64,000 nucleotides of DNA from an uncultured Flavobacteriaceae bacterium. Its GTDB lineage: Bacteria; Bacteroidota; Bacteroidia; Flavobacteriales; Flavobacteriaceae. Location of the stretch: the NCBI GenBank assembly GCA_947500585.1, contig CANMSN010000001.1, forward strand, positions 558,001 to 622,000, in the 5' to 3' direction. How positions within the stretch are numbered: position 1 is the stretch's first letter; the number at the start of each line of letters is the position of its first letter. Under the pieces are notes generated by a model that did no database searches, had not been told where the DNA came from, and saw nothing but the letters and a program-made list of their open reading frames with translations. Shown here in pieces: positions 6,349 through 17,700 of this stretch. A program made the position numbers and the translations under genes.

Positions 6349-9300
6349 TTAATTCAACTTAAACCGAACATCCTGAGCCTCCAATTCACTTAACAACTCC
6401 TGAGACACCTTAACCTTTTGTCTTCTACTAGGCATCGTTAATTTCATTTTTTCTTTCGTATCATATACCAAGAAATTCAAGGCTTGATTACCAGGATGCA
6501 TGTGGAGCAGCTCTTTTAAAGCTAATATTTTCTGTTCCGTTAAGTCTTTAATATCAACTTGTATGGAAAGCTTCTTGGTGTAATTTTCCATCACATCATG
6601 CAGCAATTGAAAACTATTAAACTGCAACCTTGGGTCGCTCTTCTTACCCGTGTCTTTATTAGTCCATCCTTCGCGCACAAAGGTTTTTACAAAAACGAAA
6701 TTATTTTTCATTAAAAAATGTCTGAACTTTAAATACTCTTCACCAAAAATTCTAAACTCGAAACTATCTGTATAATCTTCAATGGTAAAAAGCGCCCATC
6801 CTTTTCCTTGTTTACTTACACGATGTTGCACATCGGTAACCACACCTCCAAAAACAAGCTCTCTATTAACATAAGGTTCTAAACTATTAAACATGGCAAC
6901 GGTACCGTTACAAAACGTTCTCATTTCCGTTCTAAAATCATCCAATGGATGCCCAGAAATATAAATTCCAACCACTTCACGCTCTTTACTCAATTTTTCC
7001 ATAGTGCCCCATTCTTCGCACGGTGGTACTTCAGGTTCTGCAATTTGCACATCACTCGACTCTCCAAACAAACTAACTTGCGCAGAATTTTCATTTTCTT
7101 GGTGTCTTGCACCATACTTAATGGCTTTTTCTAAAAAGGTAATTCCATCGCCATCATCATGAAAAAATTGCGCACGATGTGTATCTGCTAAACTATCAAA
7201 ACCTCCTGCTAAAGCTAAGTTTTCAAAAGCTTTTTTGTTAGCCGCTCGTAAATCTATACGTTTTGCAAAATCGAAAATGGATTTATAATGTCCGTCTTTT
7301 TTTCTGTTTTCAACTATGGTTATTACCGCACCATGACCAACACCTTTAATAGCGCCCATACCGAAACGTACAGCATTATCTTTATTTACTGAAAACTTGT
7401 AAAACGATTCATTTACATCTGGACCAAGAACAGGTAATTTCATACGCTTACATTCTTCCATAAAGAAGGTTACCTGCTTAATGTCGTTCATATTATTTGA
7501 TAACACAGCCGCCATATATTCCGCAGGGTAATGCGCTTTTAAATAGGCCGTTTGGTAAGCTATCCACGCATAACATGTGGAGTGTGATTTATTAAACGCA
7601 TAACTTGCAAAAGCTTCCCAATCTTTCCAAACTTTTTCAAGAATTTTAGCGTCGTGTCCGTTTGCACTAGCTTGCTCAATAAACTTTGGTTTCATTTTAT
7701 CGAGTACCGCAATTTGCTTTTTACCCATGGCCTTACGTAAAACATCAGCTTCTCCTTTGGTAAAACTCGCTAACTTCTGCGATAGTAACATTACTTGCTC
7801 TTGATATACCGTAATACCATAAGTTTCCTTTAAATATTCTTCCATGGCTGGCAAATCGTACTCAATATCTTCATCGCCATGTTTTCTGCGAACAAAACTT
7901 GGGATATATTCCATTGGTCCTGGACGATACAAAGCATTCATGGCAATTAAATCTTCAAAAACAGTTGGTTTTAAATCTTTGAGGTGTTTTTGCATCCCAG
8001 GAGATTCATATTGAAAAACCCCAACTGTTTCGCCACGTTGAAACAACTCATAAGTCTTTTCATCATCTAAAGGAAAGGTATCAGGATCCAGTAAAATATC
8101 ATGCTTCGCTTTTACAATTTTAACCGTGTCTTTTATTAAAGTCAGTGTTTTTAATCCTAAGAAATCCATTTTTAATAATCCTGCATCTTCTACTACAGAG
8201 TTATCAAATTGAGTAACATATAAATCGGAATCTTTCGCCGTCGCTACAGGAACGAATTTGGTAATATCATCTGGTGTGATAATAACACCGCAGGCATGAA
8301 TCCCTGTATTTCTAACGGAACCTTCTAGTGTTCGAGCTAAATTTACAGTTTCTGCTTGTAAATCTTCGCCATCTGCAATATTTAAAAGTTCATTAACTTT
8401 TTCTAAATCTTCAGCTCTAAATTTTTTAGCTAACTCTTTTTCATCCAACCCAAAAATCTTTCCGAGTTTAGACATGGTTGGAATTAGTTTTGCAATTCTA
8501 TCGGCATCAAATAATGGTAAATCTAAAACTCTTGCTGTGTCACGAATGGATGATTTTGCGGCCATCGTTCCGTAAGTAATAATTTGTGCTACTTGATTAC
8601 TTCCGTACTTTTTAATAACGTAATCCATCACACGACTTCTCCCTTCGTCATCAAAATCTATATCAATATCGGGCATACTGATACGATCTGGATTTAAGAA
8701 ACGCTCAAAAAGTAAATCGTATTTAAGCGGGTCAATATTGGTAATCCACAAACAATATGCAACCACCGAGCCCGCTGCAGAACCACGACCAGGACCAACG
8801 GAAACATCCATATTTCTAGCTTCGCGAATAAAATCTTCAACAATTAAGAAGTACCCAGGGTAGCCTGTATTTTCGATAACGCTTAACTCAAAATCAAGAC
8901 GCTCTTTAATCTCATCTGAAAGTGCTTCGCCATAGCGCTTCTTAGCGCCTTCAAAAGTTAAATGTTTTAAATAGGTATTTTCGCCTCGTTTTCCACCATC
9001 GGCTAAATCTTCTTCATGTTTAAACTGATCTGGAATATCAAAAGCAGGTAATAAAACCTCCCTTGCCAATTGATATGCTTCAATTTTATTTACAACTTCT
9101 TGGATGTTAGTAATAGCCTCAGGAATATCTTTAAACAAGATTTTCATTTCATCTGAAGACTTAAAATAATAGTCCTGGTTTGGTAAACCGTAACGATATC
9201 CGCGACCACGACCTATGGGCGTCCCTTGCTTTTCACCATCTTTTACACACAATAAAATATCGTGTGCATTAGCGTCTTCTTGTTTAGAATAATAGGTGTT

Positions 9301-10737
9301 ATTTGTAGCTACAAGTTTGACGTTGTGCTTTTTAGAAAATTCGATTAAAACGTTGTTAACGCGGTTTTCATCTTCTTGATTATGGCGCATAAGCTCGATA
9401 TACAAATCGTCACCAAACTGTTCTTTCCACCAAAGTAAAGCTTCTTCTGCTTGATTTTCGCCAACATTTAAAACCTTACTTGGTACTTCACCATATAAAT
9501 TTCCTGTGAGTACAATTAAATCTTCTTTATATTCTTCAATTAATTTTTTGTCAATTCTAGGCAAATAGTAAAACCCATTAACAAAAGCATGTGATGATAA
9601 TTTAGCCAAATTATGATAGCCATTTTTGTTTTTAGCTAGCAGAACGATTTGGTAACCATTGTCTTTTCTGGTTTTGTCTTGATGATTTTCACAAACAAAA
9701 AACTCACAACCTAAGATGGGTTTTATTGCTTTGGCAGTGACTTCTTCTCCAGTTTCTGCAGCTGCTTCAACTTTGGCTTTAACACCATTATTATGTCTGT
9801 TCACAGCATTTATAAAGTGAAATGCGCCCATCATATTGGCATGATCTGTTAAAGCTACTGCAGGCATATTATGTTCGGCAGCCGATGCCACAATATCAGA
9901 CACACTCATGGTAGATTGTAATACCGAAAACTGTGAATGATTATGTAAATGCACAAAATCTACATCTGCCAATTCAGATATGTTCTGTTTTAAATCTTCT
10001 GAAGAAATCTTACTTTTTTCAGCTTTCTTGAGTCGTTCTCTAATTTTAGCACTTTCCTTTTTTAAATTGATATGCTTTAAACCAATAAGCTGAATGGTAT
10101 CAGGATTTTCTTTTTTGAAATTCTCAAAATAGTCAGGTTGCACATCCAACTGTTCCTTGGTGTATTCTCCCAAACGAATTAATTCGAAAAAACAACGCGT
10201 AGTCGCTTCAACATCTGCAGTCGCGTTATGCGCTTCAGAAAAAGGCACATCAAATAAAAACTCATGAAGTTCTGTAAGCGTTGGTAATTTAAATTTACCA
10301 TAGCGTCCGCCTGGAATTTGACATAAGCTTGCCGTATGTTCGGTACAGGTATCTAAAACTGGGAGTTCCTGGAGTTTATTCTCAACAACACCACGAACAA
10401 ATTCAGCACCCATAATATTTAAATCGAACTTTACATTTTGCCCAACTATAAATTTTGTTTTTCCTAAAGCTTCATTAAACTTTTCTAAAACTTCAGCTAA
10501 CGGAATACCTTGTTCTTGAGCTAATTCTGTAGAAATGCCATGTATTTTCTCTGCATCATAAGGAATGTTAAATCCATCAGGCTGTACTAAATAGTCTTGA
10601 CTTTCAATACAATTGCCCATAGCATCATGTAATTGCCATGCAATTTGTATACACCTTGGCCAGTTATCGGTATCTGTAATGGGTGCGTCCCAGCGTTTTG
10701 GCAATCCAGTAGTTTCAGTATCAAAAATTAAGTACAT
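6349..10737 (-). CDS. dnaE: DNA polymerase III alpha subunit with N-terminal DEDDh exonuclease
   Basis: 1462 residues, about 300 more than E. coli DnaE. Residues 1-180 are a DnaQ-like exonuclease: the first acidic motif is FDTETTGLP, then HGIS, and HNATADVEAT carries the late His and Asp. The PHP domain begins near residue 260 (HLHNHSQFS) with its metal-site histidines kept. The polymerase palm acids are in PDIDIDFDD near 687-695. A C-terminal OB fold begins near 1289. It is the replicative polymerase, and proofreading sits in the same chain, as in other Bacteroidota. The gene appears monocistronic. Confidence 0.97.
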   Translation of the reverse strand: MYLIFDTETTGLPKRWDAPITDTDNWPRCIQIAWQLHDAMGNCIESQDYLVQPDGFNIPYDAEKIHGISTELAQEQGIPLAEVLEKFNEALGKTKFIVGQNVKFDLNIMGAEFVRGVVENKLQELPVLDTCTEHTASLCQIPGGRYGKFKLPTLTELHEFLFDVPFSEAHNATADVEATTRCFFELIRLGEYTKEQLDVQPDYFENFKKENPDTIQLIGLKHINLKKESAKIRERLKKAEKSKISSEDLKQNISELADVDFVHLHNHSQFSVLQSTMSVSDIVASAAEHNMPAVALTDHANMMGAFHFINAVNRHNNGVKAKVEAAAETGEEVTAKAIKPILGCEFFVCENHQDKTRKDNGYQIVLLAKNKNGYHNLAKLSSHAFVNGFYYLPRIDKKLIEEYKEDLIVLTGNLYGEVPSKVLNVGENQAEEALLWWKEQFGDDLYIELMRHNQEDENRVNNVLIEFSKKHNVKLVATNNTYYSKQEDANAHDILLCVKDGEKQGTPIGRGRGYRYGLPNQDYYFKSSDEMKILFKDIPEAITNIQEVVNKIEAYQLAREVLLPAFDIPDQFKHEEDLADGGKRGENTYLKHLTFEGAKKRYGEALSDEIKERLDFELSVIENTGYPGYFLIVEDFIREARNMDVSVGPGRGSAAGSVVAYCLWITNIDPLKYDLLFERFLNPDRISMPDIDIDFDDEGRSRVMDYVIKKYGSNQVAQIITYGTMAAKSSIRDTARVLDLPLFDADRIAKLIPTMSKLGKIFGLDEKELAKKFRAEDLEKVNELLNIADGEDLQAETVNLARTLEGSVRNTGIHACGVIITPDDITKFVPVATAKDSDLYVTQFDNSVVEDAGLLKMDFLGLKTLTLIKDTVKIVKAKHDILLDPDTFPLDDEKTYELFQRGETVGVFQYESPGMQKHLKDLKPTVFEDLIAMNALYRPGPMEYIPSFVRRKHGDEDIEYDLPAMEEYLKETYGITVYQEQVMLLSQKLASFTKGEADVLRKAMGKKQIAVLDKMKPKFIEQASANGHDAKILEKVWKDWEAFASYAFNKSHSTCYAWIAYQTAYLKAHYPAEYMAAVLSNNMNDIKQVTFFMEECKRMKLPVLGPDVNESFYKFSVNKDNAVRFGMGAIKGVGHGAVITIVENRKKDGHYKSIFDFAKRIDLRAANKKAFENLALAGGFDSLADTHRAQFFHDDGDGITFLEKAIKYGARHQENENSAQVSLFGESSDVQIAEPEVPPCEEWGTMEKLSKEREVVGIYISGHPLDDFRTEMRTFCNGTVAMFNSLEPYVNRELVFGGVVTDVQHRVSKQGKGWALFTIEDYTDSFEFRIFGEEYLKFRHFLMKNNFVFVKTFVREGWTNKDTGKKSDPRLQFNSFQLLHDVMENYTKKLSIQVDIKDLTEQKILALKELLHMHPGNQALNFLVYDTKEKMKLTMPSRRQKVKVSQELLSELEAQDVRFKLN

Positions 10738-10905
10738 GCTTTGAGTTTATACGTTGATTTGTTTAGTCGTTTAAAAGCTAAAACGAGCATATAAAAGTAC
10801 ATAGAATTTGTACTTATTAAAAGTGAAGTTTTGAAGAGTTGTAAACAAAGTTTCCTTTTTATTTAAATAAAATTATTCTACTTTAGAGATTTAAAATTTT
10901 CACTT

Positions 10906-11964
10906 ATGAAGTTTAAAATTTGCTTATTATTTATTATTCCCCTATTCAATTGTCATTCACAAACCCTACCGCTTTATGTTGGCACTTACACTAAAGGAGA
11001 AAGCGAAGGTATTTATAAACTAGATTTTAACACAAAAACTGGAGAACTATCTAACAAACAACTAGCTGTAGCTGCTATAAATCCTTCATTTATAACTTAT
11101 GCACCCAACAAAAAGTATATATATGCTGTTGGAGAAACGGTACCAAGTATTGTAACTGCTTTTAAGGTAAAAAATGATGGTAAATTAGAGTTTTTGAATT
11201 CTGAAAATAGTAACGGCAAAAACCCGTGTCATGTTTCAATAAATGAATCAGGAGATAGAGCCGCAGTTTCTAATTATGGCACAGGCACAGTATCTATTTA
11301 TTCGATTAATGAAAATGGTAGTTTAAACAAAGTTTCACAAGTTTTTAATCAGAACAAGGGTGATAAACCCGCTAGAGCACATTCTGCACAATTTCATAAT
11401 AATGATTTATATGTTGCTGATTTGGGCAATAATGCTGTTTTTCAATACACATTAAAAGATGATGGTTATGTATTAAAGTCTGATGGTATTGTAAAAATGG
11501 ACGGTAACCCTGGCCCGAGACATTTTGCAGTAACTAAAGACGATAAATACATATATATTATTAATGAATATGGCGGCTCTATAACTTCAGTGAAACGAAC
11601 CAAATCGAGGTTTGAAACTATAGATGAAGATTCTACTTTAGATGAAAAGTATAGTGGCAAAAACTATTGTGCAGACATCCATTTATCTAACGACGAACGT
11701 TTTTTATATGGTTCTAACCGCGGAGAAAATACAATTGCTGTTTTTAAAAGACATGTTAAAACAGGAACAATAGAAAAAATTCAAAGTATGCCAGTTCATG
11801 GTGATTGGCCGAGAAACTTCACCTTAGATCCAACAGGAAAATTTATGTTAGTTGCCAACCAAAGAAGTGAAAATATTTCAATCTTTAAAATTGATAGTGA
11901 AACTGGTAAACTTTCCTTTTTACATTCAACAGATTTACCCAATCCAGTGTGTTTGTTATTTTAA
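10906..11964 (+). CDS. Lactonase-family beta-propeller lipoprotein (6-phosphogluconolactonase-like)
   Basis: 352 residues. The N-terminus is a signal peptide ending in a lipobox-like LFNC, so it is probably anchored in a membrane. The rest is a seven-bladed propeller of the YbhE/Pgl lactonase family (LYVGTYT at the start, repeated blades such as NPSFITYAPNKKYIYAV, HSAQFHNN, GPRHFAVTKDDKYIY, DWPRNFTLDPTGKF). Cytosolic relatives hydrolyse 6-phosphogluconolactone. An exported version more likely acts on another sugar lactone, so the pathway is uncertain. Confidence 0.8.
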   Translation: MKFKICLLFIIPLFNCHSQTLPLYVGTYTKGESEGIYKLDFNTKTGELSNKQLAVAAINPSFITYAPNKKYIYAVGETVPSIVTAFKVKNDGKLEFLNSENSNGKNPCHVSINESGDRAAVSNYGTGTVSIYSINENGSLNKVSQVFNQNKGDKPARAHSAQFHNNDLYVADLGNNAVFQYTLKDDGYVLKSDGIVKMDGNPGPRHFAVTKDDKYIYIINEYGGSITSVKRTKSRFETIDEDSTLDEKYSGKNYCADIHLSNDERFLYGSNRGENTIAVFKRHVKTGTIEKIQSMPVHGDWPRNFTLDPTGKFMLVANQRSENISIFKIDSETGKLSFLHSTDLPNPVCLLF

Positions 11965-12022
11965 TTTTATAATTCACTGGTTATCAGTTATAAAAAACTT
12001 TATTACAAAACAAAAAAAGCTA

Positions 12023-12050
12023 TTGTATTTCAAAAAATATAGTATCTTTG
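12023..12050 (+). promoter_or_regulatory. Bacteroidota-type promoter of rpsP
   Basis: TTG at 12023-12025 and TATCTTTG at 12043-12050 match the -33 and -7 (TAnnTTTG) elements of the Bacteroidota primary sigma factor. They are separated by 17 bp, 47 bases before the rpsP ATG. Confidence 0.7.
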
Positions 12051-12097
12051 CGCTCTTATTAATAATCGAGGTCGAGAACCTCAAATAATTAATTATT

Positions 12098-12622
12098 ATG
12101 CCAGTAAAAATTAGATTACAAAGACACGGTAAAAAAGGAAAACCTTACTACTGGATCGTAGCAGCTGATGCACGTTCAAAAAGAGATGGTAAATACCTAG
12201 AAAAATTAGGTGCTTACAATCCAAACACAAATCCAGCAACTGTTGAATTAAATGTTGATGGTGCTGTAAAATGGTTACAGAATGGTGCACAACCAACTGA
12301 TACTGCTAAGACTTTATTGTCTTATAAAGGTGCTATGTTAAAAAATCATCTTGCAGGTGGTGTTAGAAAAGGTGCTTTAACTGAAGAACAAGCTGAAGCT
12401 AAATTCACAGCTTGGTTGGAAGAAAAAGAAGCTAAAATTCAAGCAAAAGCAGATGGTTTATCCACTGCTGAAGCAAAAGCAAAAGCAGATGCTCTAGCAG
12501 CTGAAAAGGCTGTTAACGAAGCAAGAATTGCTGCAGCTGCTCCTGTTGTAGAAGAAGCTGAAGAAGTGGTTGCTGAAGAAGCTCCTGCTGTTGAAGCTGA
12601 AGCCTCAAACGAAGAAGAATAA
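12098..12622 (+). CDS. rpsP: 30S ribosomal protein S16, with acidic C-terminal extension
   Basis: 174 residues. The first 80 or so are S16 (MPVKIRLQRHGKKGKPYYWI, LGAYNPNT, DTAKTLLSYKGAM). The tail is an Ala/Glu/Lys-rich helix ending in a glutamate-rich stretch, which roughly doubles the length compared with E. coli S16. Such extensions are usual in Bacteroidota. It is followed by rimM, after a terminator hairpin. Confidence 0.97.
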   Translation: MPVKIRLQRHGKKGKPYYWIVAADARSKRDGKYLEKLGAYNPNTNPATVELNVDGAVKWLQNGAQPTDTAKTLLSYKGAMLKNHLAGGVRKGALTEEQAEAKFTAWLEEKEAKIQAKADGLSTAEAKAKADALAAEKAVNEARIAAAAPVVEEAEEVVAEEAPAVEAEASNEEE

Positions 12623-12644
12623 AAAAATAATTTTTTATACTTTT

Positions 12645-12675
12645 AAACTCCGATATTTCTATCGGAGTTTTTTAT
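12645..12675 (+). terminator. Rho-independent terminator of rpsP
   Basis: An 11-bp stem, AAACTCCGATA / TATCGGAGTTT, with a TTTC loop is followed by a T-run. It lies 22 bases after the rpsP stop. Confidence 0.85.
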
Positions 12676-12705
12676 TTAATAAAACTTTCACAAGTTTGAT
12701 TAAAT

Positions 12706-12761
12706 ATCCCATGAAGGTGGGAGTCTCATAAATTTTAAAAAGCTTCCCGCCATCGCGGGAA
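12706..12761. repeat. REP-like double hairpin between rpsP and rimM
   Basis: The first arm TCCCATGAAGGTGGGA and the second hairpin TTCCCGCCATCGCGGGAA (12744-12761) are joined by a GTCTCATAAA spacer. The same two-hairpin arrangement with a TCTCATTAAA spacer occurs at 63849-63920 before groL. Confidence 0.65.
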
Positions 12762-12779
12762 TGATAAAATAACTTTTCA

Positions 12780-13304
12780 ATGAAAAAAGAAGATTGTTTT
12801 TTCTTAGGAAAAATAGTAAAAAAATACAGTTTTAAAGGTGAAGTATTAGCTAAGCTAGATACAGATCAACCTGAACTTTACGAAAACTTAGATGCCATTT
12901 TTTTAGAACTAAGAAACAACCTAGTGCCTTTTTTTGTAGAAAATTCACAATTACACAAATCTGAACTACTTCGAATAAAATTTGAAGATGTTGATGAAGA
13001 AGCTGATGCCGATGCTATCATGAAAAGCGGACTATACCTTCCATTAAATTTATTACCAAAACTTGAAGGCAACAAATTTTACTTTCATGAAGTTATCGGT
13101 TTTACTATTACAGATGAAAACTATGGTGAAGTAGGTATTATAAAAGCCATAAACGATTCAACAGCTCAGTCTCTTTTTGAAATTGATAGAGATGGTATTG
13201 AAATATTAATCCCCATGAATGACGAATTTATAATAAAAGTAGACAGAGTAAATAAAACTATCCTTGTTAGAACTCCCGAAGGTTTAATTGATTTATATTT
13301 ATAA
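12780..13304 (+). CDS. rimM: Ribosome maturation factor RimM
   Basis: 174 residues. The N-terminal RimM domain begins FLGKIVKKYSFKGEVLAKLD. A C-terminal PRC-barrel follows (FYFHEVIGFTITDENYGEVG ... ILIPMNDEFI). It binds S19 in the head of the 30S subunit during late assembly. The rpsP-rimM order is conserved in bacteria and supports the call. Confidence 0.95.
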   Translation: MKKEDCFFLGKIVKKYSFKGEVLAKLDTDQPELYENLDAIFLELRNNLVPFFVENSQLHKSELLRIKFEDVDEEADADAIMKSGLYLPLNLLPKLEGNKFYFHEVIGFTITDENYGEVGIIKAINDSTAQSLFEIDRDGIEILIPMNDEFIIKVDRVNKTILVRTPEGLIDLYL

Positions 13305-13323
13305 TAAAATGACCTCCAGAAAA

Positions 13324-13794
13324 TTACTCAAAAGACACAAGATTTTTTGCAAACAAATCTTTATGAACTTCAATAGAATATAACGAATTTACTAAAGTGT
13401 TTTTGTGCTTTTTTAATAACAACTCGATACCTTCAGGAAAATCAAATTTATCAAGAGTTTTTTGATATTTTTCAATATCTGTCATTTGTATTTTTCCTAT
13501 TTCAGTAAAAAGTAGTCTCTCATTTTTAGTTGCTATAATCTCACGTAAATTTGAACCTAATTCACGATTAGAACTTAATGAATGTTCTGGATAAGTTGGT
13601 ATACCTCCATTTTGTCTTATATTTGAATCTAAATTTTTAATAAATTGATTCCTTTCGTAACCAGAAACTCTAAAAAAGTTTTTTAAAACGGAATTTTCAA
13701 CTTGATCTAAAGCTCTTAAAAATATTATTTCAGCTTCATAATTGACGATGAGTAACTTATTAAGTTGGGCATTAATTTGTTTAGATTTTTTCAT
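13324..13794 (-). CDS. Probable four-helix ferritin-like protein (DUF2383/PA2169-like)
   Basis: 156 residues, all-helical by composition, with no signal peptide. A LNKLLIVNYEAEIIFLRALD helix and a following YERNQFIKNLDSNIRQNGG segment resemble the DUF2383 family, whose members fold as ferritin-like bundles. Metal ligands are not clear, and the family function is unknown. It is convergent with rimM and monocistronic. Confidence 0.6.
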   Translation of the reverse strand: MKKSKQINAQLNKLLIVNYEAEIIFLRALDQVENSVLKNFFRVSGYERNQFIKNLDSNIRQNGGIPTYPEHSLSSNRELGSNLREIIATKNERLLFTEIGKIQMTDIEKYQKTLDKFDFPEGIELLLKKHKNTLVNSLYSIEVHKDLFAKNLVSFE

Positions 13795-13906
13795 GGTTAA
13801 GCGTGCTATTAATTAGGAGATATTACATATGTCTAGAACCAAATTAGTAAAAAATGATATTATTCACAAGAAAAATCGAACTTACTAATACATTTTAACT
13901 ATAATA

Positions 13907-14623
13907 ATGTCATTTCACCCGTTTTCTTTTAAAAAATTTAACATATTCCAAGATAAATGCGCCATGAAAATTGGTACGGATGCTGTTTTGCTTGGTGCTT
14001 GGGCTTCTATTGAAAACAATCCGTATTCTGTTTTAGATATAGGTGCTGGAACAGGAATTTTATCATTAATGCTGGCTCAACGTTGCAATGCAGAACTTAT
14101 AGATGCTATTGAAATTGATGATTCAGCTTACGAACAATGTGTTGATAATTTTGAACAATCGCCTTGGGGAGATCGATTGTTTTGTTATCATGCCTCTCTA
14201 GAAGAATTTGTTGATGAAATTGAAGATAAATATGATTTAATTATCTGCAATCCGCCTTTCTATTCTGAAGACTATAAAACCAAAGATAAAGCTAGAGATT
14301 TAGCGCGTTTTCAAGGCGCTATGCCTTTTGAGCATTTACTAGAAAGTGTTTCAAAACTACTAGAAGATAACGGCACATTTTCAGTTGTTATACCTTTTAA
14401 AGAAGAAGTCTATTTTATTGAGTTAGCTTCAAAATTAAAACTACACCCTAATAAAATTTTGCATGTACGCGGAAATGCTTCTTCAGAAATTAAACGAAGT
14501 TTAATGGAATTCTCATTTAACGAAAGCACTATAGAAATTGATGAACTGATTATTGAAATTGAACGCCATCAGTACACAGAAGATTACATTAATTTGACTA
14601 AGGATTTTTATTTGAAGATGTAA
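13907..14623 (+). CDS. trmN6: tRNA1(Val) adenine-37 N6-methyltransferase
   Basis: 238 residues. The start FSFKKFNIFQDKCAMKIGTD is characteristic of the YfiC/TrmN6 family. The SAM-binding motif I is DIGAGTG (44-50) and the amino-methylation motif is NPPF (115-118). It methylates N6 of A37 in tRNA-Val. Stand-alone gene with a terminator hairpin directly behind. Confidence 0.9.
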   Translation: MSFHPFSFKKFNIFQDKCAMKIGTDAVLLGAWASIENNPYSVLDIGAGTGILSLMLAQRCNAELIDAIEIDDSAYEQCVDNFEQSPWGDRLFCYHASLEEFVDEIEDKYDLIICNPPFYSEDYKTKDKARDLARFQGAMPFEHLLESVSKLLEDNGTFSVVIPFKEEVYFIELASKLKLHPNKILHVRGNASSEIKRSLMEFSFNESTIEIDELIIEIERHQYTEDYINLTKDFYLKM

Positions 14624-14653
14624 ATAAAAAAGCGCCAATAAATTGACGCTTTA
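14624..14653 (+). terminator. Terminator of trmN6
   Basis: An AAAGCGCCAA / TTGACGCTTT stem with a TAAA loop lies just after the trmN6 stop codon. Confidence 0.65.
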
Positions 14654-14762
14654 ACTGCTAAAAATCTATCTAAAAAATTAGACAAAATACTGAACAAATA
14701 TTTGTTTATAGAATTAGTAATACAATCTGTATTTATACTTTTCTATAACCTTATTACAACTA

Positions 14763-17700
14763 CTATTCTTTAAGAATTTTAACTGTAGAAATAGCTTGAT
14801 TAGATGTAATACTTACAAAATAAAGTCCTGATTCTAAATCGCTAATATTATAGCTTTCTGAGGGTTTAAATAACTTTACTAACTGCCCTTGCACATTAAA
14901 TACCTCAACTTTTTCAATTTCGCTGTTTTGAGTTTTAATTATAAATTCATTTTTTACAGGGTTTGGATAGAGCATAACATTGTTTTGAGTATCAAAATCA
15001 TTATTAGACAAAGTTTGCAAATCATTAAACCATATTCTACTGGAAGTGGTACTACTATTACCACCATTTGCAACAATAACATCCATATCACCATCACCAT
15101 CAATATCTCCAACATCTAATGCCTTAGAATTAAAAGCATCGGCTGATATAACAAACTCATTACCTGCAAAAGCTCCCCCAATATTCTCCCAAAAAATGTT
15201 TCTAGTTGAGTTAGAGAATACCACATCCATATCGTTATCATTATCTAAATCAACAAAAGCAACATCAGTTGAATTAAAAGATTGCATTGGTGTAAGTGGC
15301 ATTAATGAAAACCCACTAGTCCCATTGTTTAAAACAATTTGATTTGGGAAGCTTGTAAAAGCTTGAGCAAAAACAAAATCTTTAAAACCATTATTATCAA
15401 TATCAAAAACATCCACTCCTGATGCGTTCTCTTCGTTAGGCAATAAAATTGCTGTGGTATTAAACTGACCTCCACCAGTTCCATAAAATACATAACTCGA
15501 ATCTAAAGTAGCAACAACTAAATCCAAATTACTATCTTGATTGAAATCAGATATTTTCATATCATTCACAGTGGAACTACTGGTACCAAAACTCAGCGTT
15601 TGACTTAAAGAAAAGTCTAGCATAAAGTTATTTGTTATATAATCATTGATATAAACTTCTACTTCGCCAACCTTTCCAATAATAATATCATCAAGACCAT
15701 CTAAATCGATATCTTCAACTTCAACAGCATTATTAGTATTACCACTTCCAATTGTAACGCTTGGTGAATAAATGCCTGAATTATTTAACAAAACGTCACA
15801 GCTTAACCCTTTTGCTAATACCACATCATTAGGTCCTGACCCATCAAAATCACCAACAGCCATCTGTAATGTTGAACTCTCTAAACCAAGTGTTTGACCT
15901 GAATTTGAAAGTACCCCAGAACCATTATTAAAAAGCACTCTGTCACTAAAATTAGCTTTTGCAAATAAGGCATCTAGCCCTGTATTATTATCAAAGTCTC
16001 CTAAAACAACATCATTGGCTAATGTGACTAAAGTCTGTCCGCTGTCGGTAAAAGATATATTTGATGGCTCATTATCTTGAATCAATAATTGTGTTTGTTG
16101 CACACCATCTTCTATTCCATTAGCAACCCCAACAATATCTATTATTATATTCTCAATAGCTTCCAATTCATTATCATCTACTAAAGGAATTGGTAAAGTA
16201 TATGATGAAGCTCCCTGCGGAATAGTAACTGTATTTGAAATTATTGAATAATCACTATTATAACTCGCTGAACCACTAAAAGCTAAGGTAACATCAATAT
16301 CCTGTGTTGCTTGTTGTGAAGCTGATAAGGTTATGACCAGATTATTACTTAAACTTTCATCAAAAAGTACATTTGACACAACACTACCCAATGTAATTAA
16401 AGGCAGAGCTGAAGGCATTGTAAAGGTCTCAACTAAGCTTAACCCACTATTTATAGTAGCAGAACACCTACTAACCACATAGGCGTCATAACTTGTACCC
16501 GCCGATAGGTTAGATGCATTAACACCCGTCACAGAAGTTACCGTAGTCACGTTAGTTTCTATAGCTTGGGCTGTATCTGTTGAGCCTGATGGCAATATGT
16601 ACCACCTATAACCATTTGCTGCATCTGGTGATGCTGTCCAAGACAAATCTAACGATGAAGTAGTTATATTAGTTGCACTTACATTTGTAGGCGCATCACA
16701 TGACGCTGTGGTTGTAAAACTTACAAACGCGTTTAAAGCACTACCAAAACCAGTATCACAAACCGATTGCAGATATAAATCGTAAGATGTAGATGCTGAT
16801 AAATTTGAAACTGTCGCTACTGTTCCAGCAGAAACTGCTTGTGTTTGTATTTCAGTATCTACACCAGGAACATCACCTGGATTCATGAGCCACCATCTAT
16901 ACCCATTAAAAGCTGTAGCACTTGCTGTCCAAGAAATTGAAACTGAGGTATCTGTTGTCTTTGTAATTGCCAAATTAGTTACTGATTCGCAGGATAATGT
17001 TGTAAACGATGTGACAATAGACAAATTACTTGCTGTATTATCAGCACAAAACGTTTGTACATAAACATCATAAGCCGTATTAAATGTTAGTCCTGTTACG
17101 CTTGCTGTTGTCACAGAATCTGAAACGCCTCCAGTTGCAACAGCGTTTGTCCCGCCTTGATTTGGTACTTCTCCTTGAATCATTACATACCATGTATAAC
17201 CATTAACTGCTTGCGGTACTGCAGTCCAAGAAATATCTGCTGTTTCAAAAACAATGTTAGATGCGGTAACATTAGTTGGCTGACCACAAGTTGCTTGAGA
17301 TACCGTCACTGTAAAACTTTGTGTAACAGACAATCCTCCAGAATCTGTAACTTGAACCGTAACGGTATCTGGACCACCAAAACCTGTGTTAAAATTAACT
17401 AACAGATTGGTTCCTGAAATACTAGCTGAAAAATAAGATGGATCTGTGCTTGTGACCGAATAGGTTAACCCAGACGCTCCATCTTCTGCGTCTGCAAAGT
17501 ATTGGGTTAAATCAATAGTTTGATTAGTTGTACTATTTTGAGTCTGAGAAATATTTGGGATTGTACCTACTGTTGTTGGTGAGTTATTCGTAACAAAAGA
17601 ACCATCATACTTCCAAAATTCTCGCCCATTTACGCCATCTGCGGACTGAAAATAAATCTCATTATTGAAAACAAAAAGTTCAGTAGGGGCAGCATCACCT

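Noticed and set aside
16400-17300. Tandem repeats as a locus of phase variation
   Set aside because: The repeats are diverged fibronectin-type domains of a single protein, not short identical units, so slippage is unlikely.
15046-17402. Plus-strand reading frames inside the 1338-aa secreted protein gene
   Set aside because: They lie opposite a long coding frame with clear domains and show only mirror composition.
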